DNA of 10,879 nucleotides. Source: an uncultured beta proteobacterium. GTDB taxonomy: Bacteria; Pseudomonadota; Gammaproteobacteria; Burkholderiales; Burkholderiaceae_B. A program made the position numbers and the translations under genes. Where the stretch lies: NCBI GenBank assembly GCA_903924715.1, contig CAIYCP010000612.1, positions 1 through 10,879 on the forward strand, in the 5' to 3' direction. Of the stretch, positions 1-7,061 are shown one piece after another. Each line of letters opens with the position of its first letter. Positions within the stretch are counted from its first letter, which is position 1. Below the pieces are notes generated by a model, which was not told where the DNA came from, did not search any database, and worked only from the letters and a program-made list of their open reading frames with translations.

Positions 1-508
1 GGATCAACATTTTTTCACCCACCTGAGCCGTCGAAATCCAAACCTTCGTACCGCTCAGTACATAATGATCACCGACCCGTTCAGCCTTGACCTTCAATTG
101 GGTCGTGTTTAAACCCGTGTTAGGTTCAGTCACTGCAAAACATGAGCGCTCTTTGCCCGAGATTAACGGCGGCAACATGCGATGTTTTTGCTCTTCGGTG
201 CCAAACTGCACCACCGGGTTCAAGCCAAAAATATTCATGTGCACAGCCGAGGCACCGCTCATGCCCGCACCAGACTCACTAATCGTTTGCATCATGAGCG
301 CAGCTTCGGTGATCCCTAGGCCCGAGCCGCCGTACTGTTCAGGAATACAAATCCCCAGCCAGCCATCCTTGGCCAGCGCTTGATGCAGCTCGGTTGGAAA
401 GCCACCGTGTCGATCTTTTTCAAGCCAGTAGTGATCATCAAAACGCTCGCAGATCTTACTAATCGCTTCGCGAATACTTTCTTGCTCTTGGGTAAAAGAA
501 AAATCCAT
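1..508 (-). CDS. Acyl-CoA dehydrogenase, N-terminal part (cut by window edge)
   Basis: Reading the minus strand from the ATG at 508 gives 169 uninterrupted codons that run off the left edge. The protein starts MDFSFTQEQESIREAI, the usual alpha-helical N-terminal domain of acyl-CoA dehydrogenases. It continues with GWLGICIPEQYGGSGLG (residues 49-65) and enters the middle beta domain with CFAVTEPNTGLNTT (123-136), the FAD/substrate signature, then VLSGTKVWIST (150-160). The signature reads TEPNTGLN instead of the textbook TEPxxGSD, which I believe marks a known subfamily rather than damage. The catalytic Glu would lie in the missing C-terminal half. The enzyme family makes a trans-2-enoyl-CoA by FAD-dependent alpha,beta-dehydrogenation in the cytoplasm. 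It sits 62 bp after the second TRAP binding-protein gene on the same strand, so it is probably the next gene of the operon and could act on the imported, CoA-activated acid. The Shine-Dalgarno is weak (GGAT about 8 nt before the ATG). The substrate cannot be told from this fragment. Confidence 0.93.
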   Translation of the reverse strand, partial: MDFSFTQEQESIREAISKICERFDDHYWLEKDRHGGFPTELHQALAKDGWLGICIPEQYGGSGLGITEAALMMQTISESGAGMSGASAVHMNIFGLNPVVQFGTEEQKHRMLPPLISGKERSCFAVTEPNTGLNTTQLKVKAERVGDHYVLSGTKVWISTAQVGEKMLI

Positions 509-570
509 GTTTATGCATCCAAAAATAAAATATTAATTTTTTTACTAACGACTATTCGTCCGCATAGTGC

Positions 571-1593
571 TCAGTTTTCTTTGACTGCCGACTGAAATGC
601 CTTCAGTACAGCGCTACCTGGCTTGCCTCGCTGATCAAGACCTTGGCCCCATTTTGCCGCCACCACTTGCATGCTGTCAGATAACATTTTCTTGTCCGCA
701 GCTGAAAGCGTCACAAAGGTGACGCCCTTTTGTCGAATTTTTTCAATGTCCGTGACTACGTCTTTATCTGCGATCCCACAGGCACGTCGCGTCGTTGCCT
801 CACCCGCTTCATCCATTGCCTGTTGAATTTTTGCAGGTAATTTTTTAAACCGAGCCTCACTCATCATATACGTAAGTACTGCGCTACCAAAATTTTCATC
901 CGAGGTGCCGTACTTGCTGATACCCGCCAAATCGTACGACAACAAGCTACCAAACGGAAACAACATGCCGTCAATGGTGCCGCGGGATAAGGATTCATAT
1001 ACTTCAGGCGCCGACATCCGCACTGGTACGGCTGAAAAGCTGCGTACCGTCGCATCCATTGCCCCACCAGCCGTACGCAATTTCATGCCTTCTAAGTTTT
1101 TATAGGTATCGATTATTTTTTTTCCGGAAAAGATCTGATACGGCGGCAACACGATCACAAACATCAGGCGCACGCCATTTGGTGCAAACTCTTGTTTAGC
1201 CAAAATGCCATCATTTCGCGACAATTTCCAATAAGCCAAGCTTGCTTGACACGAGGTCGAGAACCCACCAGGCAACTCGGCAGCCGCACTTAAAGGCATT
1301 TTGTCTGAAGCGTACGAAGGCACAACATACCCCACATCGACCACCCCAGACTGAGTCAAGGCAAGCAAATCTTTGGCTTTGCCGAGTTGCTCAGCCGGAT
1401 AGTATTCAAACTGTATCGGCATCCCTGAAATGCGTGCGACCTCACTCATCCAAAACTTAGTGCCGGTTTCTGCAAAAAAATGACCTACTGGCAGAGAGTC
1501 TGCCACGCGCAACTTGTCTTGGGCCCGCACTTGGCCAAACATAGCCGCAGCAATGAGCAGACCTAGCGCGGCAATTTTCACTGATATTTTCAT
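571..1593 (-). CDS. TRAP transporter substrate-binding protein, DctP family (paralogue 1)
   Basis: This is a 340-residue periplasmic receptor of a TRAP transporter. A Sec signal peptide is visible: MKISVK, a hydrophobic core to about residue 20, and a likely cut after VRA (24). DctP-family landmarks are EYYPAEQLGKAKDLL (63-77), GMKLRTAGG (169-177; R173 is in the position of the carboxylate-binding Arg of known receptors such as SiaP) and PEVYESLSRGTIDGMLFP (196-213). The mature protein has exactly two cysteines, C115 and C272, at the same places as in the upstream paralogue. That suggests a disulfide. The start codon overlaps the stop of the upstream gene as ATGA (1590-1593) with no strong ribosome site, so translation is probably coupled. 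A hand alignment without gaps gives about 55% identity over some 310 residues with the neighbouring 1590-2633 product, so this is a tandem duplicate. It probably delivers an organic acid to the DctQM permease encoded just upstream; the ligand is unknown. Confidence 0.93.
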   Translation of the reverse strand: MKISVKIAALGLLIAAAMFGQVRAQDKLRVADSLPVGHFFAETGTKFWMSEVARISGMPIQFEYYPAEQLGKAKDLLALTQSGVVDVGYVVPSYASDKMPLSAAAELPGGFSTSCQASLAYWKLSRNDGILAKQEFAPNGVRLMFVIVLPPYQIFSGKKIIDTYKNLEGMKLRTAGGAMDATVRSFSAVPVRMSAPEVYESLSRGTIDGMLFPFGSLLSYDLAGISKYGTSDENFGSAVLTYMMSEARFKKLPAKIQQAMDEAGEATTRRACGIADKDVVTDIEKIRQKGVTFVTLSAADKKMLSDSMQVVAAKWGQGLDQRGKPGSAVLKAFQSAVKEN

Positions 1594-2633
1594 TTAAGCG
1601 CACCCTGAAAAGCATTCAAGATCTCGGTACCCGCTTTGCCACGTTTATCGAGCGCTTGCGCCCATTCAGTACTAACCGTCGCCATTAACTCGAGCAATTT
1701 CTTTTTGTCTGAGGCAGGCAATTCAACCACTGTGTCACCGGCTTGCTTTAATTTGAGGACATCGGCGGATTCACGCTCATCCGAAACAACGCAGGCCTGG
1801 GCCGTCACCATGTTACCGGCTTGCACCATAGCCTGCTGCACATTGGCAGGAAGGGTTTTCCAACGCTTTTCGCTAATCACGTAATTCACGATAAAGCTAC
1901 CAAAGTTTTCACCAATCGTTGAATACTTTACTAAACTTTGTAAGTCGTACGACAAAATGCTTGAGTATGGAAACAACATTCCATCAATCGTTCCCCTGGA
2001 TAACGACTCGTAGACTTCTGGCGTGGCCATTTGCACCGATACGGCGTTGAGTTTGCGAGCTGCAATATCCTTTGCGCCGCCACTCGTGCGAATCTTCATT
2101 CCCTCAAAGCTTTTAATACCGTCAATCTTCTGCTTGGCAAAGAACACTTGATAGGGCGGCAGTACCAAGGTGAACAGCACACGCACACCAAGCGGTTTAA
2201 ATTCTTTTTTGTCTAATATTCCCCCATCTTGCGCGATTTTCCAATAGGCGGCCGTGCCTGCACACGAGGTCGAAAAACTCAGCGGCAACTCGGCCACCGC
2301 AGCGAGTGGCATTTTGTCACCGACAAAAGACGGTGCTACATAAGCAATATCCACGACACCCGCCAGTGTGAGTGCAAGCATATCTTTCGCTTTGCCGAGC
2401 TGCTCTGCCGGATAATATTCATACTCGATCGCCCCATTCGTCAAGCGCTTGACCTCGTCAAAAAAGGGAAGCGTCGCAGATTTTGGAATGTAGTGGCCAT
2501 TCGGAAATGAATCCCCCACACGAAACTTGATGGGCTGCGCCTGAGCTAACGCACTTAAACCAAGCATCAGTAAGCTTGCAACGATGCCATCGGACAGTCT
2601 CTTGCTCAAAAAATAAAAGCTGGTCTTGTTCAT
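1590..2633 (-). CDS. TRAP transporter substrate-binding protein, DctP family (paralogue 2)
   Basis: This is a 347-residue DctP-type periplasmic receptor. Its N-terminus is longer than in its paralogue: MNKTSFYFLSKRLSDG, then a hydrophobic stretch (about 17-30) and a signal-peptidase site near ALA-QAQ. Landmarks are EYYPAEQLGKAKDML (71-85), GMKIRTSGG (178-186; R182 is the expected carboxylate-binding Arg) and PEVYESLSRGTIDGMLFP (205-222). Two cysteines, C124 and C281, match those of the downstream paralogue. The ATG at 2633 is preceded by a clear GGAG (2641-2644) at 7-nt spacing, while the downstream copy has no good site of its own, so this copy may be the more strongly translated. It lies 44 bp after the large permease gene, so both receptors appear to serve one DctQM pair. 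The family binds C4-dicarboxylates, sialic acid, 2-oxoacids, aromatic acids and others; the sequence alone does not fix the ligand. Confidence 0.93.
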   Translation of the reverse strand: MNKTSFYFLSKRLSDGIVASLLMLGLSALAQAQPIKFRVGDSFPNGHYIPKSATLPFFDEVKRLTNGAIEYEYYPAEQLGKAKDMLALTLAGVVDIAYVAPSFVGDKMPLAAVAELPLSFSTSCAGTAAYWKIAQDGGILDKKEFKPLGVRVLFTLVLPPYQVFFAKQKIDGIKSFEGMKIRTSGGAKDIAARKLNAVSVQMATPEVYESLSRGTIDGMLFPYSSILSYDLQSLVKYSTIGENFGSFIVNYVISEKRWKTLPANVQQAMVQAGNMVTAQACVVSDERESADVLKLKQAGDTVVELPASDKKKLLELMATVSTEWAQALDKRGKAGTEILNAFQGALK

Positions 2634-2677
2634 ATCTTGACTCCGTTTATGTGATTGTTATTTTTTTGATTAAACAA

Positions 2678-3964
2678 TTACTTCATCGTCGAGGGTAGCC
2701 ACAAAATAATTTCAGGAAAAACCACAAACAACGCAATCACGAGAATGTGCGCCACAACATGGGGCATCACGCCTTGAAAAATTTCAGTCAACGGTCGACC
2801 CGTATACCTCGAGACCACGAACACATTGAGCCCGACCGGCGGGGTTACCATGCCCACCTCTGCGGTCACAATGACAATCACGCCAAACCAAATTGGATCA
2901 AAACCGAGTGCTTTAACCAAGGGCAATACGATTGGCACAGTCAAAATCAGGATCGCGATCTGGTCCATCAAACAACCAAGTATTAAATAGCCAAACAAGA
3001 TCATCGCCATCACGACCCAACGCGAAACATCGAGCGCACCGATCCATCTCACAAGCTCTTGCGTGGTCTGCGTCAACGTAAAGAAGTAGCCAAAAATTTG
3101 TGCGCCTAAAATGATCAGCACAATCATGCAGCTTGTGTGGGCAGAGCGCGTCAATGCATCGGTTGTACTTTGTAGATTGATCTTTTTTGCTTGGCACGCC
3201 AATAGAAACGCGCCAAAGGCACCCAAGCCTGAAGCCTCTGTGGGCGTTGCGATACCTGTGTAGATAAACCCTGTCACGGCCATAAATAAAATCAACATCG
3301 GCCATACGACTTTAAGCGACAGCAGCTTCTCTTTGAAACTGTACGACTGACCCAAAGGCGCACGACTCGGTTCACGCCAAACGAGATAGTAGACCGTCGC
3401 CATAATTGCAAACGTGACAACGATGCCTGGAATGACGCCGCCCACCAACAATTGGCCGATACTCACATCGGCAATAATGCCGTAAAGCACCAGCGCAATG
3501 CTGGGTGGAATCAACATCGCGAGCGTGCCAGAAATCGCAACAACCCCACAGGCGAGTTGAGGCTCATAGCCTTGCTTTAACATCGCTGGAATTGTCGTCG
3601 CTGACAATGTGGCGGCAGACGCCGTACTCGAACCCGAAATCGCACCAAACCCCGCACCGGCGATTGCAGTGGCCATTCCAAGCCCGCCGGGTACGCGGCC
3701 GACCCACGTTGCCGCTGCTTTGAATAAACTATCGGCCACTCCGCTTAAAATAACGAATTCAGCCATCAACACAAACATCGGTACTGATATAAGTTCGTAA
3801 GAGCTGGCCGCCGAGAAGGGTGTAGTTTGCAACACACCCAACACCATACTGAGACCACCAAGCGACCAAAGTCCAACCGCTCCGGCCACCGCTAGAGAAA
3901 GCGCCACCGGACAACCTAGGGCGAGCAACGCCAACAGCAGCACTACGATTGTGATTGTTAACAT
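2678..3964 (-). CDS. TRAP transporter large permease subunit (DctM family)
   Basis: This 428-residue, very hydrophobic protein has a length and pattern typical of DctM, the 12-or-so-helix subunit that carries the substrate across the inner membrane using a sodium or proton gradient. Family motifs are VPMFVLMAEFVILSG (61-75), GAISGSSTASAATL (107-120), the PAMLKQGY segment (126-133), LIPPSIALVLYG (151-162) and GGVIPGIV (175-182). Near the C-terminus, a further conserved stretch is TAEVGMVTPPVGLNVFVV. The ATG overlaps the TAA of the small-subunit gene by one base (TAATG), and a strong AGGAG (3973-3977) lies inside the end of that gene at 8-nt spacing. The two subunits are therefore coupled and probably made in matched amounts, as expected for a DctQM complex. 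No frameshift or missing segment was seen. The substrate is not readable from the permease. Confidence 0.96.
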   Translation of the reverse strand: MLTITIVVLLLALLALGCPVALSLAVAGAVGLWSLGGLSMVLGVLQTTPFSAASSYELISVPMFVLMAEFVILSGVADSLFKAAATWVGRVPGGLGMATAIAGAGFGAISGSSTASAATLSATTIPAMLKQGYEPQLACGVVAISGTLAMLIPPSIALVLYGIIADVSIGQLLVGGVIPGIVVTFAIMATVYYLVWREPSRAPLGQSYSFKEKLLSLKVVWPMLILFMAVTGFIYTGIATPTEASGLGAFGAFLLACQAKKINLQSTTDALTRSAHTSCMIVLIILGAQIFGYFFTLTQTTQELVRWIGALDVSRWVVMAMILFGYLILGCLMDQIAILILTVPIVLPLVKALGFDPIWFGVIVIVTAEVGMVTPPVGLNVFVVSRYTGRPLTEIFQGVMPHVVAHILVIALFVVFPEIILWLPSTMK

Positions 3965-4509
3965 TACAGCGTCTCCTCGGCACCGGCAACGGGAGGCAAG
4001 GCGATCACTGAACGGCGTTGAATCAATGACAGCCCATGCCCCACGAATCTAAAAAGCATTCGTAATAGCATCAAGCCACAACCAAGGGGTACGGCCGCAT
4101 ACGAAACCCACGTCGGCCAGGCGATGCCGCCCGCCATGACATCGCCGCCGATAAAGCTTTCATACGTTCGGAGGATCGACACATAAAAAATGCCGATAAA
4201 TACTAGGCTTGCACAGCCATACGCCACGCATTCGGCAAAATGCCGAAGGTGCGAAGGCATGTAATTATGAAGAATATCGACACTGACATGCCCGTTATGG
4301 TTCAACGTATCAGACAGGGCAAAAAAGAATAAGCCCACCATCAAATAAAGTGAAATCAACTCATACGACCAAGACAGCGGCGAGTTAAAAAAGTAGCGCA
4401 AAAAGACATCGCACACGACCACCAGCATGATTGCAAAGAGCATCACAGCAGCAATTTTGTTTAAAAATCGCTCACAGCGACTAATCATCCGATGGATTCG
4501 TTCAATCAT
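3964..4509 (-). CDS. TRAP transporter small permease subunit (DctQ family)
   Basis: This 181-residue protein has four likely membrane helices (about residues 19-40, 50-66, 93-112 and 135-155), the architecture of DctQ, the small integral-membrane partner of DctM. Family features are the FLRYFFNSPLSWSYELISLY segment (36-55), with its aromatic and acidic residues, and LSDTLNHNGHVSVDIL (65-80), matching the usual NGHVxVD motif after helix 2. The ATG at 4509 has a good AGGAG (4517-4521) with 7-nt spacing. The gene is 47 bp downstream of the class I CoA-transferase-like gene, so the transporter seems to be co-transcribed with the metabolic enzymes. The basic and polar C-terminal tail (after about 155) is unremarkable. 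DctQ proteins vary strongly in sequence, so the call rests on topology, the NGHV motif and the neighbouring DctM gene. Confidence 0.93.
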   Translation of the reverse strand: MIERIHRMISRCERFLNKIAAVMLFAIMLVVVCDVFLRYFFNSPLSWSYELISLYLMVGLFFFALSDTLNHNGHVSVDILHNYMPSHLRHFAECVAYGCASLVFIGIFYVSILRTYESFIGGDVMAGGIAWPTWVSYAAVPLGCGLMLLRMLFRFVGHGLSLIQRRSVIALPPVAGAEETL

Positions 4510-4556
4510 TGATGCGCTCCTGTTAAAAATTATTATTGGATTGTGCTGTACCCAGT

Positions 4557-5819
4557 CTAATTCTGTACTTCATACGCATGCCGTTCCAGGCTCTCGCGGT
4601 GATCTGGATGAGAGATCGCAATCATCCGTCGCATCCGTTCTTTGAGTGTTTGGCCTTTCAACTGTGCCGCGCCCCACTCCGTCACAATCACGTCGGCATC
4701 TGTGCGCAGTGTGGTGACGCTGCCGGATGCAATGCGCGCGACAATACGACTTTGCTGGGCATTTTTAGTCGCCGACGGCAAGGCAACAATGGATCGCCCG
4801 TTTTTTGCTAATTGGGCGCCACGCGTAAAATCAACCTGGCCTCCGGTCGCACCCACATATTGTCCGTTCACGATTTCGGCATTCACTTGCCCAGTCAAAT
4901 CCACTTCGACCGCAGAATTTACGGCTACAAAATTATCAAGCTGGGCGATCACTGACACCGCATGCGTGTGACTATACGGACGCAGATTGAGCTGGCGATT
5001 TTCATGCGCGTATGCATAGAGCCGCTGTGTACCCATCAACACACCCGCAGTCGTTAAGCCTCGATCGATGTTTTTAAATGCGTTTGTGACGGCACCACAC
5101 TGCATCAGGTCTGCACCAACATCACCCAACATACCCGTATGGATACCCAGATCTCGTCGATCTTTAAGCGACTGCAAAATCGCCTCAGGGATCACGCCCA
5201 CCCCCATTTCAAGCACGCTGCGATCATGAATAAACGCAGAAGCATGCTCGGCAATTTTGGCTTCGACTTCTTGTACGCGCCCAGGATGCAACTCGATCAG
5301 GGGGCGATCCGAATGCACAAAGGCATCAATGCGGAGCCCTTCTAACGCCTCAGTGGTATACGTCCAGGGCATCTGCTGATTCACTTCCGCAATCACCACC
5401 CGCGCGCGTTTTGCCGCCGCAATCAGGTAATCATTGGCAATGCCAAGGCTGCGCTGACCGTTTGGCCCTTCTGGACTAAGGTGTAAAAAAACGACGTCAA
5501 TCGGGATCGTGCCCTCTTGGATCAAACCATGCATTTGTGAACAATGACTCGGGATCACCTCAAGCGCCCCTGCCGCAATCAAGCGACGGTTCTCACCAAT
5601 CCCACAGTAACTCAGCATATCAAAGTAATCGCAGTGCTCGGGCTGCAAGGTGGGGGTATACGTTGGCCCGATAAAGATCGAGAGGCGGCCAATCGTTTGT
5701 CGTTGCGAGACCAGCGCCTCGGTTAAGGTAAGCGGCTCGGCCGTACATTGATTCCACCACACCGTATCGCCTGACCGAAGCCAGCGGGATAAGTCAATGG
5801 CGGCGGTCGGTTCAGCCAT
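4557..5819 (-). CDS. Acetyl-CoA hydrolase/4-hydroxybutyrate CoA-transferase family protein (class I) with Gly at the catalytic Glu position
   Basis: This 420-residue cytoplasmic protein is of the usual length for this family, which moves CoA between acids through a glutamyl-CoA intermediate. The N-terminal domain includes HLSPEGPNGQRSLGIANDYL (113-132), EVNQQMPWTYTTE (145-157) and MGVGVIPEAIL (205-215). The C-terminal domain has VNSAVEVDLTGQVNAE (300-315) and the CoA-loop motif GATGGQVDFTRGA (323-335), followed by SIVALPSAT (39th to 47th residue past the VEVD glutamate). The family's catalytic Glu normally sits in a GIHTE/GIHSE motif. Here residues 225-230 read GIHTGM, so Gly229 (codon GGT at 5133-5135) replaces it. 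From memory, some relatives also carry HSG or HTG, so this may be a natural subgroup with a different chemistry, for example hydrolase-like. The gene follows the class III CoA-transferases by 33 bp and precedes the TRAP genes by 47 bp. The Shine-Dalgarno is weak, but no other in-frame start fits better. Family call is sure; activity is not. Confidence 0.9.
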   Translation of the reverse strand: MAEPTAAIDLSRWLRSGDTVWWNQCTAEPLTLTEALVSQRQTIGRLSIFIGPTYTPTLQPEHCDYFDMLSYCGIGENRRLIAAGALEVIPSHCSQMHGLIQEGTIPIDVVFLHLSPEGPNGQRSLGIANDYLIAAAKRARVVIAEVNQQMPWTYTTEALEGLRIDAFVHSDRPLIELHPGRVQEVEAKIAEHASAFIHDRSVLEMGVGVIPEAILQSLKDRRDLGIHTGMLGDVGADLMQCGAVTNAFKNIDRGLTTAGVLMGTQRLYAYAHENRQLNLRPYSHTHAVSVIAQLDNFVAVNSAVEVDLTGQVNAEIVNGQYVGATGGQVDFTRGAQLAKNGRSIVALPSATKNAQQSRIVARIASGSVTTLRTDADVIVTEWGAAQLKGQTLKERMRRMIAISHPDHRESLERHAYEVQN

Positions 5820-5852
5820 GACTCAGTCGACCATCAACCGCTGGAGCTAAAC

Positions 5853-7061
5853 TCATGGCGCTTTCGCACATACGGTCGCACCCTGCTCAATCAAGCTCAC
5901 AATTTCGGCGTCGCTGTAACCGAGTTCACTCAACACCTCTCGACTATGTTGCCCAAATTGTGGCGCGGGCCTTCCGGCCACGGGCTGCGAGTCAGACCAT
6001 TGCGTTGGCACATCGACTCGACGTACCCGACCCTCGGTTGGATGCTCATCCCATTTGAATAAACCGACCTCTTTAAGATGGGGGTCATCAAAGATCGTCT
6101 CGAGCGTATGAAGTGGCATACACGGAACATCCGCCTGAGTCAGTAGTGCTAGCCACTCCTCAGTGCTGCGCTCTAAAAATATTTTTGCTGCCAGGCCTTG
6201 GAGTGCATTGATATGCTGCGTGCGGGTATTCAGATCAACAAATCTTGGGTCGTTTTGAAAGATCGTTAAACGATCGATCGCCGCAAAGAAAGACTCCCAC
6301 TGCTTGTTTGTGTAAATTACGGCACACACATAGCCGTTTGAGGTTTTATACGGACGACGCTCTGGGGCCAACAACCGCGGATACCCCACTGGACCATTCG
6401 GCGGATCAAACGTTTGCCCTGCAATGTGATCACTTAATAAATGGCTCAGCATCGTCTCGAACATCGGAATATCGATGCGCTGCCCTCGCCCAGTCTTTTC
6501 ACGATGAAATAAAGCGGCACACACAGACGTTACCGCATAGAGGCCCACAGTTCGGTCAACAATATTTGATGGCACATAGCGCGGCACATCAGAGCCCGCT
6601 TGCAGAATCAAAGATGGCAGACCGATTGCACCTTGTATCAGATCATCGAATGCAGGCTTATTTCCATATTGACCATTTTGACCAAAGCCGAACGTGCCCA
6701 CATATAAAATTTTAGGGTTGATTTTTTTAACTTCGTCATAGCCTAGCCCAAGTCGACTCATGGCTTGAGGACGAACGTTATACAACAGCACGTCTGCTGT
6801 TGCGATGAGTTTAAGAATAGCCTCTAGACCCGCTGGTTTTTTGGCATCTAACACCATACCGCGCTTGCTGCGATTTACATGTAAATAGAGCGCACCCATT
6901 CGAGGATGCTGCATCGGCCCCAGATCACGCACCAAATCTCCTTGCGGCGATTCGACTTTGATCACATCAGCGCCCATATCACCCATCAGCTGAGCGGCGT
7001 AAGGCCCCATCAATACTGTCGTCATATCAATGACGCGCACGCCAATTAAAGGGCCACTCAT
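5853..7061 (-). CDS. CaiB/BaiF (class III) CoA-transferase, second of a tandem pair
   Basis: This 402-residue protein starts MSGPLIGVRVIDMTTVLMGP, the standard class III opening. ADVIKVESPQGD (31-42), NRSKRGMVLD (63-72) and KPAFDDLIQGAIGL (135-148) follow. SNIVDRTVGL (165-174) places Asp169 at the position, and even the number, of the catalytic Asp of formyl-CoA transferase, which forms the aspartyl-CoA anhydride. GQRIDIPMFETM (197-208) and DDPHLKEVGLF (near the C-terminal third) are also typical. The ATG at 7061 overlaps the previous stop as ATGA and has an AGGAG (7071-7075) 9 nt upstream. It is paralogous to the product of 7058-8221; 55 of the first 100 residues match. The pair could form a heteromer, as in SmtAB or BbsEF, or be two transferases with separate substrates. 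In this operon the likely job is CoA activation of the imported acid. The C-terminus is longer by about a dozen residues than that of its paralogue. Confidence 0.94.
   Translation of the reverse strand: MSGPLIGVRVIDMTTVLMGPYAAQLMGDMGADVIKVESPQGDLVRDLGPMQHPRMGALYLHVNRSKRGMVLDAKKPAGLEAILKLIATADVLLYNVRPQAMSRLGLGYDEVKKINPKILYVGTFGFGQNGQYGNKPAFDDLIQGAIGLPSLILQAGSDVPRYVPSNIVDRTVGLYAVTSVCAALFHREKTGRGQRIDIPMFETMLSHLLSDHIAGQTFDPPNGPVGYPRLLAPERRPYKTSNGYVCAVIYTNKQWESFFAAIDRLTIFQNDPRFVDLNTRTQHINALQGLAAKIFLERSTEEWLALLTQADVPCMPLHTLETIFDDPHLKEVGLFKWDEHPTEGRVRRVDVPTQWSDSQPVAGRPAPQFGQHSREVLSELGYSDAEIVSLIEQGATVCAKAP

Noticed and set aside
509..570. AT-rich gap before the acyl-CoA dehydrogenase, considered as a terminator or a separate promoter
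   Set aside because: No GC-rich stem and no -35/-10 pair with acceptable spacing were found. Read-through of the operon is the simpler view.
87..595. Two plus-strand open frames of 98 and 71 codons
   Set aside because: They run antisense to the acyl-CoA dehydrogenase fragment, whose protein shows clear family motifs.
2654..2678. Inverted repeat ATTGTT/AACAAT between the large permease and receptor genes, considered as a terminator or mRNA-stability stem
   Set aside because: It is a six-pair, AT-only stem with a 13-base loop in an AT-rich gap. It is too weak to call, and the downstream genes are clearly part of the set.
2913..3305. A 130-codon minus-strand open frame inside the large permease gene
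   Set aside because: It is another frame of the clear DctM gene. It is rich in Arg, Asp and Cys with no family pattern, so it is a shadow.
6245..6715. A 156-codon plus-strand open frame
   Set aside because: It lies wholly antisense to the 5853-7061 CoA-transferase, whose motifs and length are intact. The translation has no recognisable domain.
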